Of a DNA stretch of 64,000 nt, positions 1-8,415 are shown in pieces. The DNA comes from Stutzerimonas stutzeri (GTDB taxonomy: Bacteria > Pseudomonadota > Gammaproteobacteria > Pseudomonadales > Pseudomonadaceae): the NCBI RefSeq assembly GCF_024448955.1, contig NZ_JAMOIH010000001.1, positions 1-64,000 on the forward strand, given 5' to 3'. Below the pieces are notes generated by a model. That model had not been told where the DNA came from. It did not search any database and saw only the letters and a list, made by a program, of their open reading frames with translations. Position 1 is the first letter of the stretch. Each line of letters opens with the position of its first letter. The translations under genes were made by a program, and so were the position numbers.

Positions 1-9
1 CGTCCCCAC

Positions 10-99
10 AAAAACAGGCGAGGAAGCGGACTGGGCTCGTACTCGAGTTTACGAGTTGTAATGAGCATTCCGACTGGGCTCGCATCCGAGCCTGTTTTT
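10..99. repeat. Inverted repeat with internal direct repeats at the left edge
   Basis: AAAAACAGGC at 10-19 is matched exactly by its reverse complement at 90-99, and GACTGGGCTCG occurs twice between them (29-39 and 72-82). The right arm ends in five T, so as RNA this could fold into a long stem ending in a U tract, like a terminator or a small structured RNA. There is no coding frame here. The gene to the left lies outside the window, so the role cannot be decided. Confidence 0.35.
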
Positions 100-182
100 A
101 ACGCGGCATAACCGAGCGCAGTAGTTTTCACACCATCTGACTGTGCGGCCCTTCGCATTCCTACGGCCAACACGAGACCACC

Positions 183-1979
183 ATGACCGTCACCGAGCAG
201 TTGAGCACGCTGGATAACATCCTCGCTCACGGCGACATCACCAGCCTTTTCCAGCCTATCGTTTCACTTTCCGAACGGCATATTCTGGGTTACGAAGCGC
301 TGACGCGCGGCCCGTCCAATACCGCTCTGCACTCCCCCATCAATCTGCTCGCGGCCGCACGCCATGCCGGTCGACTCAACGAGCTCGAAATGACATGCCG
401 GGAAAATGCTTGCCGCCGCTATAGCCAGCAGAATCTACGAGGCAAGCTGTTTCTCAACGTATCGCCGGAAACACTGCTGGAGACTGCCCACAAACCGGGC
501 CGAACCTTAGAGCTGCTGCAGAAATATCGCATCCCGGCGGACAGGGTCGTGATCGAGCTTACGGAACAGACCCCCACGGACGACTTCGAACTGCTCGATG
601 CCGCACTGCATCACTACCGTGACATGGGTTTCTCGATCGCGCTCGATGATCTCGGCGCCGGCTATTCCGGGCTGCGCATGTGGTCGGAACTGCGCCCCGA
701 TTACGTCAAGATCGACCGTTATTTCATTGATGGCATTCACCGGGACGCCATCAAACGCGAGTTTGTCGAATCCATCATGAAGATCGCCAGAGCCTCACGC
801 GCCCAGGTGATCGCCGAAGGCATCGAGCTAAGCGAGGAGCTCCGGATTCTTTCGGACATGGGGGTCGATCTGGTTCAGGGCTACTTGTTGGGCCGACCGG
901 AAGAGGTACCGGCCACCGATGCAGCGGTGCTGTTGCCAAATATGGGGAATCGTGACGATACGCTGGACGAGAACCAGCCGGACCTGTCTCCACTGGTACT
1001 GAAACAAGCCGCGGTTACCATCTCCTGCCCGATAGGGGACGTGCTGGAACTGTTCCGCCTGCAAGCGAATCTGAATTCGGTCGCCGTCCTCGACGCGATG
1101 GACACGCCAGCAGGTGTCGTACATCGAAGCCTGCTCTCTGACGCCTTGCTCAAGCCCTTTGCAACCGACCTGCTGGCGCGCAAACCCATCAGTAGATTGA
1201 TGAGCGATGACTTTCTCGCCGTAGAGCTTGGCCAGTCCCTGCAGCAGGTCAGCCGGCTGTTGACCTGCCGAGCGCGACAGCGCATCGACGAAGATTTCGT
1301 CATCACCCTCAACGGTCGCTATCACGGCCTTGGCAGGGTCATCGATGTGCTGAGGCTGATCACCGAGATGAAGGTTCAGCAAGCGCGCCATGCCAACCCG
1401 CTGACGCTGCTACCCGGTAATGTACCGATTCAGCAATGCCTGACGCGACTGCTGCGGCAAAATCGAGAGGCGGTGATCTGCTACGTCGATATCGACCATT
1501 TCAAACCCTTCAACGACCTGTACGGGTACGCCAAGGGTGACGAGGTCCTGCTATGTCTTGCTCACTGCCTGGATGAACAGATCGATTCGAGTCGTGACTT
1601 CGTCGGTCACATCGGTGGGGATGACTTCATGTTGGTGATGAAGTCTGAAGATTGGTCAGCGAGAATCAGCCGACTGTTCGACACATTCGAGCGACGCTGC
1701 CGGTCCTTCTACCGCGACGATCATCTGGCCGAGGGTTGCTTCATTGCCGAAGGGCGGCAAGGCGGCCAGCAACGCTACCCCCTACTCTCCCTTTCGATCG
1801 GCGCGGTCCTTCTCAAGTCCGGGCCAACCCCCGAAATCGACGCCGCATCTCTCGCCGTCCTGGCCTCCGAAGCCAAGCGTCAGGCCAAGCAGGTGGCGGG
1901 TTACAGCCTGTACACGATCGATACGGAACGGCGGTCACTAGGCGTTCAGAGGCCGTGTTTGGCGGCGCTGGCTCTGTAA
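183..1979 (+). CDS. EAL and GGDEF domain protein (c-di-GMP turnover)
   Basis: This 598-residue cytoplasmic protein has no membrane segment. An EAL phosphodiesterase domain occupies about residues 15-250, with EALTRG at 38-43 and the conserved ELTE, DDLGAGYS and VIAEGIE blocks. A middle region of about 270-395 looks like a CBS pair. A C-terminal GGDEF domain spans about 405-580, with the metal-binding segment YVDIDHFK. The active-site loop reads GGDDF instead of GGDEF or GGEEF, so cyclase activity is uncertain while the EAL side looks intact. EAL-CBS-GGDEF architectures are known in Pseudomonas. The gene stands alone and converges on the Sel1 gene with a 34-base overlap. Confidence 0.9.
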   Translation: MTVTEQLSTLDNILAHGDITSLFQPIVSLSERHILGYEALTRGPSNTALHSPINLLAAARHAGRLNELEMTCRENACRRYSQQNLRGKLFLNVSPETLLETAHKPGRTLELLQKYRIPADRVVIELTEQTPTDDFELLDAALHHYRDMGFSIALDDLGAGYSGLRMWSELRPDYVKIDRYFIDGIHRDAIKREFVESIMKIARASRAQVIAEGIELSEELRILSDMGVDLVQGYLLGRPEEVPATDAAVLLPNMGNRDDTLDENQPDLSPLVLKQAAVTISCPIGDVLELFRLQANLNSVAVLDAMDTPAGVVHRSLLSDALLKPFATDLLARKPISRLMSDDFLAVELGQSLQQVSRLLTCRARQRIDEDFVITLNGRYHGLGRVIDVLRLITEMKVQQARHANPLTLLPGNVPIQQCLTRLLRQNREAVICYVDIDHFKPFNDLYGYAKGDEVLLCLAHCLDEQIDSSRDFVGHIGGDDFMLVMKSEDWSARISRLFDTFERRCRSFYRDDHLAEGCFIAEGRQGGQQRYPLLSLSIGAVLLKSGPTPEIDAASLAVLASEAKRQAKQVAGYSLYTIDTERRSLGVQRPCLAALAL

Positions 1980-2413
1980 CGTTCAGCCTCTTGCCGATCA
2001 GGCGCCAACCCATGTCCGCCCGCCTTGTACAACTGAGCCAGACGGGCCGTGGCCAATGGATGTCCGGCCTCGACGGCGAGCTTCCACCAATGCGCCGCCT
2101 GGGCTCCGTCCGGGCCGTGTTCGGCATCCTCACTTAGGGCGATCACGCCCATCTGGTATGCAGCCTTGGCATCGCCTCCTTCGGCGGCCAGGCGCAACAA
2201 ACGAATGCCTTCCCGTCTTGCACCATAACCCTGCCCTCTGAAAAGCAGGATGTGCCCGTAAAAACTCTGCGCCTTCGGATCACCTATCGCGGCCATACGC
2301 GAAAACTGGCCCTCCATCCAGCGCCACAACTTAGGCTGCTCGACAGCCCAACGCATGCTCAACAGCTTGCGTGCGGTCAGATAACCGGCGCGCGCCCGAA
2401 CCTTGTGCAGCAT
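1946..2413 (-). CDS. Sel1-repeat protein
   Basis: The product has 155 residues and carries Sel1-like helical repeats, for example GDPKAQSFYGHILL, GDAKAAYQMGVIAL and GHPLATARLAQLYKAGG at about 45-140. Such TPR-like solenoids act as protein-protein scaffolds. I see no signal peptide. Its ATG directly abuts the stop codon of the upstream gene, so it is the third gene of a minus-strand operon with the 131-residue protein and the XRE regulator. The partner is unknown. Confidence 0.8.
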   Translation of the reverse strand: MLHKVRARAGYLTARKLLSMRWAVEQPKLWRWMEGQFSRMAAIGDPKAQSFYGHILLFRGQGYGARREGIRLLRLAAEGGDAKAAYQMGVIALSEDAEHGPDGAQAAHWWKLAVEAGHPLATARLAQLYKAGGHGLAPDRQEAERYRASAAKHGL

Positions 2414-2809
2414 TTATGGCGCCTCCGGATAATCGAATTCGAACACGCGCGCGACTTCGCCCGCATGCCAGGAAGCAGCAGCTGCGCCATCGGTAGGACC
2501 TGCAAACCGCCCAAGACGAGCGGCGCATTCGAAGAAACCCGTTCTGGGTAAACGGCTGGCACCTTGGCTGATCACCAGTGCGCTGCGCAACGGTCGGCCA
2601 GCGCGTGCGTCCAGCGTCGCCAAGTACTCCAGTGCAACCGTCAATGTCTGCATCGCCGGCGTGGGTAACTGGAGGCGTTCGACCAGCGCACGATAGGTCA
2701 CCAGATGACGCTGCCGTCGAGCGGCGGTCAACTCATCCAGCAACGCCTGCCAGTGCGGGCGGCTGATGCGAATCGACGGCGCGGCGTCTTTCAAGCTTCC
2801 GGCCCCCAT
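2414..2809 (-). CDS. Conserved hypothetical protein, 131 aa
   Basis: I do not recognise a named family. The stretch around residues 38-100 (LVTYRALVERL, then LPRTGFF) resembles a compact winged-helix-like module seen next to nuclease domains, but this is only an impression of pattern. There is no signal peptide or membrane segment. It overlaps the upstream XRE gene by 19 bases and abuts the downstream Sel1 gene, so translation of the three is probably coupled. Confidence 0.7.
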   Translation of the reverse strand: MGAGSLKDAAPSIRISRPHWQALLDELTAARRQRHLVTYRALVERLQLPTPAMQTLTVALEYLATLDARAGRPLRSALVISQGASRLPRTGFFECAARLGRFAGPTDGAAAASWHAGEVARVFEFDYPEAP

Positions 2810-3111
2810 CCTTCGATCTCCATCGCACGGGCCAGAGAGCGGCGTATGGGGTCACCGGGATCACGCTCGCCGCTTTCGATAAGGCCAAGGTAAACGGGGC
2901 TGATGCCTACGGAACGCGCCAGCGTCTCCTGACTCATGCCCTTGGCTTCGCGCATCGCCGACAATTCGCTGAATTTCGGTAAAGCAATCGGAGCCTCGGC
3001 GACCGCCTGGGCAGTGCGCCCATTACGTTCACTCAGCAGCGCCTGATATTCATCCCAAGGCAGCACGGCGTACTCTGGCACACCGTCACGCATGATGACC
3101 TGAACACTCAT
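2791..3111 (-). CDS. XRE-family helix-turn-helix regulator, antitoxin-like
   Basis: The 106-residue protein has two parts. Residues 1-25 (VIMRDGVPEYAVLPWDEYQ) resemble the N-terminal strand of Phd/YefM-type antitoxins. Residues about 46-101 form a Cro/CI helix-turn-helix with MSQETLARSVGISPVYLGLIESG. It is the first gene of the three-gene minus-strand operon and may autoregulate. No classical toxin is recognisable in the two following genes, so calling it a toxin-antitoxin module would be speculation. Confidence 0.85.
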   Translation of the reverse strand: MSVQVIMRDGVPEYAVLPWDEYQALLSERNGRTAQAVAEAPIALPKFSELSAMREAKGMSQETLARSVGISPVYLGLIESGERDPGDPIRRSLARAMEIEGWGPEA

Positions 3112-3232
3112 CCGCTACCCCGCTCGTTTGTCCATGAATGAAGGCGGATCTTAACAGCCTGAGGACGGATTTTTAGCCTACGGGCGCGCACTAAAGAGTG
3201 AAAGCGTGGCCGCCCATAGCAGCACGAAAGGA

Positions 3233-3721
3233 TTAATCCCTTGGTATATCGTCTCGGAATCGGGCACTACGCGCATGGCTAACGTCGTCCGCCATCGGCT
3301 CATCGACCGAAGGGAGACGATCAATGTCAGCTTGCACATCAACCGGCTGGCTGTCTCTCCAATCGCGGAATGCCTGCAGCTCGCCGGACCATTTGCGCAT
3401 GACCCATCCCAGCACCGCGAGATCGTCGATGAAGCCAAGCCCGGGGATCCAGTCCGGTATGGCATCCATAGGCGAGAGGAAGTACAACAGCCCAGCCACT
3501 GCAGCGATCAGCGCAGGTCTGCTGATAGCCCTGTACTCGCCCCGCCACCAAGCCACACATAACGCCTGCAGCAAACCCAGGTCTTCACGCAGACCTTTCA
3601 TAAGCCCGCCACGTGCCGAGCGCTTGCGAGCGACGGCAAGCAGCACCATGGGTAACCGTCCACGGGCGAGTACGCGTTGCGCTATGGGCAAATAGCGGAA
3701 GAATTTCCAAGGGAGCTTCAT
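3233..3721 (-). CDS. YkvA family (DUF1232) membrane protein
   Basis: The DUF1232 signature FLSPMDAIPDWIPGLGFIDDL lies in the centre of this 162-residue protein and forms a hydrophobic hairpin. I chose the ATG at 3721 because AGGAGGT stands just upstream; a longer frame reaches 3763 without such a site. The role of this family is unknown. The upstream region carries a pair of perfect DnaA boxes. Confidence 0.8.
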   Translation of the reverse strand: MKLPWKFFRYLPIAQRVLARGRLPMVLLAVARKRSARGGLMKGLREDLGLLQALCVAWWRGEYRAISRPALIAAVAGLLYFLSPMDAIPDWIPGLGFIDDLAVLGWVMRKWSGELQAFRDWRDSQPVDVQADIDRLPSVDEPMADDVSHARSARFRDDIPRD

Positions 3722-3763
3722 CGAATACCTCCTGCAAAACCGCGCCATAGAAGCATTCGGCAA

Positions 3764-3786
3764 TTATCCACAATTCCTGTGGATAA
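3764..3786. promoter_or_regulatory. Palindromic pair of perfect DnaA boxes
   Basis: TTATCCACA at 3764-3772 and its exact reverse complement TGTGGATAA at 3778-3786 are separated by five bases. Both match the strict 9-mer DnaA-box consensus. They lie 43 bases upstream of the YkvA-family start codon, where they could form a DnaA-ATP-controlled operator or a small titration site. No dnaA, dnaN or AT-rich unwinding element is nearby, so this is unlikely to be the replication origin. Confidence 0.7.
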
Positions 3787-4115
3787 CCTTGTGAACAGTT
3801 CCTGGATGACTTCCCCAAACGCCCGTCTGACGCGGCCTTCAAACAGATCGATGGGTTTTTGCTCAGCGAACATAAAGCCTTTAAAATCAGCAACTTAAGA
3901 ATGTCCAGAAATTTCTTGAGCGGTGACGGCGAAGCCGGTGGGTTACGTTTCCCAGAATGTGCATAACCGTAACATGTCAACGCTTTTTTAAGGCAATTTC
4001 GGCTTCTTAGGAGTAGACAAACTCGCCCGATCGTTCTAACAGAGACAGCCCAACGATCCTCTATGTTCAAGCCGAGCAGCTGTCTTTCCGGATTGAATCA
4101 CGCGCGCCACAAACG
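3787..4115. other. Intergenic stretch without a recognisable gene
   Basis: This lies between the DnaA-box pair and the small heat-shock gene terminator. It has lower G+C content than its surroundings. I see no convincing reading frame, RNA gene or repeat in it. Confidence 0.4.
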
Positions 4116-4142
4116 AAAACCCCGCCGAAGCGGCGGGGTTCT
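4116..4142 (-). terminator. Rho-independent terminator of the small heat-shock gene
   Basis: CCCCGCCG and CGGCGGGG form a GC-rich stem with a short loop, followed on the minus strand by a T-rich run. It sits 38 bases after the stop codon of the Hsp20 gene. Confidence 0.85.
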
Positions 4143-4179
4143 CCATCAGTCAACGAGCCGCAATGCGACCCTTTGCGGG

Positions 4180-4626
4180 TTACGCCTCGTTCAGAGCCAG
4201 GCGCTCACCGTTAATCGGTATGCGCTTGGGCTTGGCCTCTTCCGGAACCACGCGCTCGAGCTGGATGCTCAGCAGGCCGTTGTTGAGTGCTGCGCCTCTG
4301 ACCTCGATATGATCGGCGAGACGGAACGAGAGCTTGAAGGCACGCTGGGCAATTCCCTGGTGCAGATAGGTGACGTTCTCACCACTGCTCTCTCGTTTCC
4401 CGCCGCTAATGGTCAGCACGCCACGCTCGACCTGCAGATCCAGATCGGACTCCTGGAAACCGGCGGCTGCTACGATGATGCGGTACTGGTCATCGCCGTG
4501 CTTTTCAACGTTATACGGTGGGAACGAGCTGCCCGCGTCGTTACGCAGGGCCGACTCGAACAGATCATTGAAACGATCGAAGCCAATGGATTGGCGGAAC
4601 AGCGGAGCCATGGAAAAACTAGTCAT
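4180..4626 (-). CDS. ibpA: Small heat-shock protein, Hsp20/IbpA type
   Basis: This 148-residue protein has the alpha-crystallin domain at about 38-130 (PPYNVEKHGDDQYRIIVAAAGF through LNNGLLSIQLERVVPE). It matches the length and N-terminal style of bacterial IbpA (SMAPLFRQSIGFDRF). These ATP-independent holdases bind unfolding proteins for later refolding by DnaK and ClpB. I chose the ATG at 4626 because AGGAGA precedes it; a longer frame to 4725 runs through the promoter. Expression is probably doubly heat-controlled, by a sigma-32 promoter and by a leader resembling a ROSE thermometer. Confidence 0.93.
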   Translation of the reverse strand: MTSFSMAPLFRQSIGFDRFNDLFESALRNDAGSSFPPYNVEKHGDDQYRIIVAAAGFQESDLDLQVERGVLTISGGKRESSGENVTYLHQGIAQRAFKLSFRLADHIEVRGAALNNGLLSIQLERVVPEEAKPKRIPINGERLALNEA

Positions 4627-4690
4627 TTTGTATCTCCTGATATTCAGCGAGTGGTTACTACAGGACCCGAATTCGGCATCCTGTGTAGCC
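4627..4690 (-). promoter_or_regulatory. Probable ROSE-type RNA thermometer in the hsp20 leader
   Basis: On the minus strand the last leader hairpin places TCGCT (4646-4650) opposite the Shine-Dalgarno AGGAGA (4633-4638), separated by seven bases. The motif U(U/C)GCU facing the ribosome site is the signature of ROSE elements in Pseudomonas and enteric ibpA leaders. A second hairpin (ACAGGA with TCCTGT) lies just upstream. Family knowledge predicts melting at heat-shock temperature; I did not fold it computationally. Confidence 0.65.
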
Positions 4691-4691
4691 C

Positions 4692-4720
4692 TAAATAGGA
4701 ACTGCCCCGCCCATTTCAAG
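4692..4720 (-). promoter_or_regulatory. Sigma-32 heat-shock promoter
   Basis: Reading the minus strand, CTTGAAA (4714-4720) is followed after 14 bases by CCTATTTA (4692-4699). This fits the RpoH consensus CTTGAAA and CCCCATNT with correct spacing. Transcription would begin close to 4685, giving a leader of about 60 bases. Confidence 0.75.
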
Positions 4721-4739
4721 ACCATTCGTCGGAGTTTTC

Positions 4740-5486
4740 ATGTCCAGAGTCATGCTGATTACAGGCAGCAGCCGAGGCATCGGTGCGGCCACCGCCAGGC
4801 TCGCCGCAGCCGAAGGCTACGCGCTGTGCCTCAACTTTCATCAGCGTCAAGATATCGCGCAGCAGTTGCTCGAGGAGCTTCGAGGTGCCGGCGCTCACGC
4901 CATCGCGGTAAGAGCCGATATCGCAGACGAGGCACAGGTCGCCAGGCTGTTCGCCACGATCGACAAGGAATTCGGCAGGCTCGACGTGCTGGTCAATAAC
5001 GCCGGCATGCTGGAACGGCAAATGCGTCTGGACGAGATGGATGCGGCGCGGCTGGTGCGGGTTTTCGCGACCAATGTGACCGGCAGTTTCCTTTGCGCGC
5101 GCGAGGCGGTGAAACGCATGTCCACCCGCTATGGCGGCAGCGGCGGCGCCATCGTCAATGTCTCCTCGATTGCCGCAAAGCTCGGCGCACCTAACGAATA
5201 CATCGATTACGCGGCCGCCAAGGGCGCGATCGACAGCATGACGCTTGGCCTGGCGAAAGAAGTTGCCGCAGAAGGCATTCGGGTCAACGCGGTGCGGCCG
5301 GGCGTGATTCGTACAGAGATTCATGCCAGCGGTGGTGAGCCGGGCCGCGTTGAGCGCGTCAAGGCCAGCGTGCCCATGGGGCGCGGCGGTGACGCTGAGG
5401 AAGTGGCTGAGGCGATTCTATGGCTGGCCAGTGAAAAAGCCAGCTATACCAGTGGCGCCCTACTGGACGTCAGCGGCGGGCGCTAG
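4740..5486 (+). CDS. SDR-family NAD(P)-dependent oxidoreductase
   Basis: A classical short-chain dehydrogenase of 248 residues. The nucleotide-binding motif TGSSRGIG is at 8-15, NNAG at 86-89, the catalytic Ser at 142/143, and YAAAK with Tyr157 and Lys161. The GGAG ribosome site stands six bases before the ATG. The NFHQRQ segment after strand 2 suggests NADP preference, by inference only. The substrate cannot be told. It runs divergently from hsp20 and ends four bases inside dusC. Confidence 0.88.
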   Translation: MSRVMLITGSSRGIGAATARLAAAEGYALCLNFHQRQDIAQQLLEELRGAGAHAIAVRADIADEAQVARLFATIDKEFGRLDVLVNNAGMLERQMRLDEMDAARLVRVFATNVTGSFLCAREAVKRMSTRYGGSGGAIVNVSSIAAKLGAPNEYIDYAAAKGAIDSMTLGLAKEVAAEGIRVNAVRPGVIRTEIHASGGEPGRVERVKASVPMGRGGDAEEVAEAILWLASEKASYTSGALLDVSGGR

Positions 5487-6457
5487 ATAACCGCCTCGAA
5501 CTCCGATGCCTTGTAGGTGATGCCCAACAAGGCATCGAGTCGCTCGCAATCGTCCATTCGCCGCAGCTGGGCAAACAGCGTAACGGCTTGCGGGTAAGTT
5601 CGAGTTAGCATGGAAAGCCATTGTTTGAGACGCCCGGGTGCGTAGCGCGGAGATATCTTGCGGCGCGCCTGCAACCAGAAGTCAGCGAGCAGCGGCTGCA
5701 GATCTTCCCAGCTCATCGGCTCAACCTCTGCGTCATGCTTTGCTGCATTGATCTGGCGCGCCAGGTCCGGCCGACAAACCAATCCACGCCCTAGCATGAT
5801 GTCTTCGACGCCGCTGATTTCGCGGCAACGACGCCAGTCGTCCAGCGACCAGATATCGCCATTAGCGAACACAGGGATATTCACTACATCCTGAACCTTG
5901 GCGACCCACTCCCAATGCGCAGGCGGCTTGTAACCCTGCAACTTGGTCCGGGCATGCACGACCAGTTGCTCCGCACCACCATCCACCAGGGCTCTGGCGC
6001 AATCTAGCGCCCCGTCCGGACTGTCGAAACCCAGCCGCATCTTGGCCGTGACCGGGACATGTGCAGGCACCGCCTTGCGTACCTCGCGCAGTATCGAATG
6101 AAGCAGTTCGGGCTCCTTGAGCAGAACAGCGCCGCCACGAGATTTGTTTACCGTTTTAGCCGGACAGCCGAAGTTAAGATCGATGGCAGGCGCACCGAGG
6201 GTGCAGGCAAAGGCCGCATTGTCGGCCAGGCAAGACGGATCCGAACCCAGCAATTGCACACGCAACTGGGTGCCGGCGCGAGTCCGGGCGCCGTTATCGA
6301 GCTCGGGTGCAAGCTTGCGGAAGCTGGACGGCGGCAACAGGCGATCCGACACTCGAATGAACTCGGTCACGCACCAATCGATACCGCCGACACCCGTCAG
6401 CACATCGCGAAGAATCTCATCGACCAGCCCTTCCATGGGGGCCAAGGCAATTTGCAT
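5483..6457 (-). CDS. dusC: tRNA-dihydrouridine(16) synthase DusC
   Basis: A flavin enzyme of 324 residues that reduces uridine 16 in the D loop of tRNAs. The FMN-binding start [10 protein letters not shown], the catalytic Cys98 in [10 protein letters not shown], the SRGGAVLLK loop and the HART motif are all visible. The [11 protein letters not shown] form and the length are typical of the DusC branch rather than DusA or DusB. It is monocistronic and convergent with the SDR gene. Confidence 0.93.
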   Translation of the reverse strand: MQIALAPMEGLVDEILRDVLTGVGGIDWCVTEFIRVSDRLLPPSSFRKLAPELDNGARTRAGTQLRVQLLGSDPSCLADNAAFACTLGAPAIDLNFGCPAKTVNKSRGGAVLLKEPELLHSILREVRKAVPAHVPVTAKMRLGFDSPDGALDCARALVDGGAEQLVVHARTKLQGYKPPAHWEWVAKVQDVVNIPVFANGDIWSLDDWRRCREISGVEDIMLGRGLVCRPDLARQINAAKHDAEVEPMSWEDLQPLLADFWLQARRKISPRYAPGRLKQWLSMLTRTYPQAVTLFAQLRRMDDCERLDALLGITYKASEFEAVI

Positions 6458-6539
6458 CAGAAACAGCCCAATCGAAAAAGGAGCGCATTGTACGTAGGCC
6501 GACCGCGCTTAGAAACGCCCTGGGCGTGCCGCCTGGCGA

Positions 6540-6836
6540 CTACTGGTCTGTATCTTCGCGGTCTCCAATGGTATCGGTTCCGGTCGTTGCGCCCATGCCA
6601 CCCGTGGTGCCGGTGGCTCCCGTGCCCATGGTGCCTAACCCAGGCTCATCATCCACCCCTTCGCCATCATCCGTTGTAGCGTCCCGCTCATCCCGCGTTG
6701 CGCCCCCAATATCGGATGATGGCTGCTCTATCGCTTGGTTACCGGTAGTAGACGGATTGGACAGTTCAGTGTCAGCCAAAGCAGCGCCGGAGGCGAATAT
6801 CAGGCCAGCGATCATCAAGACAAGTGTGTTCGACAT
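6540..6836 (-). CDS. Small exported Thr/Gly-rich protein
   Basis: The product has 98 residues: an N-terminal signal peptide (hydrophobic core LVLMIAGLIFASGAALA) followed by a low-complexity acidic Ser/Thr/Gly tail. GGGAGAG precedes the ATG. No family is recognised. A second small exported protein lies 30 bases upstream on the same strand, so the two may be cotranscribed. Confidence 0.65.
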   Translation of the reverse strand: MSNTLVLMIAGLIFASGAALADTELSNPSTTGNQAIEQPSSDIGGATRDERDATTDDGEGVDDEPGLGTMGTGATGTTGGMGATTGTDTIGDREDTDQ

Positions 6837-6866
6837 CGTTGCTCTCCCGTTTCATCGATCAGCCAG

Positions 6867-7181
6867 TCAGTCGTCATCGCGGTCACGATCGCCCAGGGTT
6901 CGGCGCGGGCGATGTTCCATATCGGTGTCGTTATCACCGTGACCCGCTTCGTCGTAGATCTTTTTTCGCCGCTCCTCGCTCTCGACGCGATCCGCCCCGG
7001 GCTGCTCGGGTAGCCGCTGGATTCCTTCACCGACGCCCATCGAGCCGTTACCCAAAGAACGGTCGACCGCACCCGTGTTTTGTGCCAACTCGATATCAAC
7101 GGAATCGGCCGATGCGGCAGCGACGCCGGTCGCGGCAAGCCCAGCCACGAAGCCAAGCGTGATTACCAGACAGGTCTTCAT
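6867..7181 (-). CDS. Small exported charged protein
   Basis: This 104-residue protein has a clear signal peptide (residues 1-23, ending VAAASA) and a highly charged mature part ending in Arg/Asp repeats. A strong ribosome site GGAGGAG lies before the ATG. It is probably cotranscribed with the next small exported protein. The function is unknown. Confidence 0.7.
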   Translation of the reverse strand: MKTCLVITLGFVAGLAATGVAAASADSVDIELAQNTGAVDRSLGNGSMGVGEGIQRLPEQPGADRVESEERRKKIYDEAGHGDNDTDMEHRPRRTLGDRDRDDD

Positions 7182-7336
7182 ATCTCCTCCTTCAAGAGTC
7201 GTGGCAATCGTTAGGCAACCCTCAGTGCGAGCCGTGCGCCGCCGAGCAGCATCACTGACCAGCGGCAGCGGAACCGTCCATCCAAACCCAGGTCCCAGCT
7301 ACAGAGGCTGATGTCAGGTTAGAAAGGAATCCAACA

Positions 7337-7522
7337 ATGATCACTCCCGCACTGGTAATTCTTTTGATGATCTTCGGCTGGAGCGCTGCCGCACTGGCGA
7401 TGCTTTGGGGAATGCTGCGAATCACTCGTTACCATCAAAAGCCTAGCCCGAGCGCCACACCGGCCCGGCACTTCCCGGCCGCTACTGCGAAACCAGGTAT
7501 CAGCGTTTCGCTAAGCGCTTGA
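7337..7522 (+). CDS. Small single-span membrane protein
   Basis: The 61 residues start with one transmembrane helix (about 4-28), followed by a basic, Pro/Ala-rich tail. AAGGAA lies upstream of the ATG. It is short and unrecognised, and called on the ribosome site and the membrane segment only. Confidence 0.5.
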   Translation: MITPALVILLMIFGWSAAALAMLWGMLRITRYHQKPSPSATPARHFPAATAKPGISVSLSA

Positions 7523-7550
7523 AGAAATAGGCGCTCTCCTAAATTAGGCC

Positions 7551-7569
7551 GTGACATGGCGAGCCAAAG

Positions 7570-7578
<9 letters not shown>
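7551..7578 (+). promoter_or_regulatory. Promoter of the first tRNA-fMet gene
   Basis: GTGACA (7551-7556) and TAGAAT (7573-7578) are separated by 16 bases. The start point would fall a few bases before the mature tRNA end at 7592. Confidence 0.6.
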
Positions 7579-7688
<110 letters not shown>

Positions 7689-7795
7689 TGAGTGGCCTTT
7701 TCGTTTCTATGTCCTGTCACTTGCGCAAAGCAACGTCGCTTGCTGAGCGCGCCGCTAAATAACTGAATAGAAACGCTTTCTTTTCGGCTTTTAGG

Positions 7796-7814
7796 TTGAC
7801 AGCCTCATGTCAGC

Positions 7815-7823
<9 letters not shown>
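7796..7823 (+). promoter_or_regulatory. Promoter of the second tRNA-fMet gene
   Basis: A perfect -35 box TTGACA (7796-7801) is followed after 16 bases by TAGAAT (7818-7823). It looks stronger than the promoter of copy 1. Confidence 0.75.
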
Positions 7824-7919
<96 letters not shown>

Positions 7920-7933
<14 letters not shown>

Positions 7934-7948
7934 ATGAGTGGCCTTTTT
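7920..7948 (+). terminator. Terminator after tRNA-fMet copy 2
   Basis: GGCCACTC pairs with GAGTGGCC, followed by five T. The loop differs by one base from the first copy. Confidence 0.9.
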
Positions 7949-8213
7949 CGTTCCGCCTCGCAGAACCACCCTCCTCTCGCACGTTAAACCTCGCGGCCTT
8001 CGCTTGCTTAGGTTGATTTCAGCCTCACGCCCCTCCCTTTCCCTTTAAATCTCTTCACGCGAAAGTTTATAGGCCGTTCGGCTTAGTTCTGAAGATGGAT
8101 GACTTTAAAATAAAGTTATCGACTCGGTAACCCACAGCTCTTTTATCCTTTTGCCTATCAATGGATTACGACAGGCAGGCCGAAAATCCCAAAAAAAAAT
8201 TTAGTTTCCCATC

Positions 8214-8242
8214 TTGACTGCCGTCAGGTTCTGAATGATAAC
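8214..8242 (+). promoter_or_regulatory. Candidate promoter of the exopolysaccharide cluster
   Basis: TTGACT (8214-8219) and GATAAC (8237-8242) have a 17-base spacer. They lie behind an A-rich stretch around 8190-8200 that could serve as an UP element. This would produce a leader of almost 400 bases. The assignment rests on sequence pattern alone. Confidence 0.45.
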
Positions 8243-8405
8243 TAGGTCACACAAACGAGGCAGGATGTTTCCTCGAGTGGCAAGCCAGACAGAACCCGGT
8301 ATTGCTATTAAGTCCGCAGGGATAGCATCTCCGTAACAGCTAATTTTTGCTGTTCTGCGTTAACAGTACTCTCTCTTTATTGCTTCTCTCGAAACCCAGC
8401 CGAGT

Positions 8406-8415
8406 GCGGTAGCTT
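8406..8415 (+). promoter_or_regulatory. Upstream ops-like element
   Basis: GCGGTAGCTT fits the ops consensus GGCGGTAGYNT apart from the first G. It stands 96 bases ahead of the full ops site. Confidence 0.5.

Noticed and set aside
2791-3111. Complete toxin-antitoxin module
   Set aside because: The regulator looks antitoxin-like, but no known toxin fold could be recognised in the two downstream genes.
3764-4115. Chromosomal replication origin
   Set aside because: Only two DnaA boxes are present, without an unwinding element or the dnaA-dnaN or rpmH neighbours usual in Pseudomonas.
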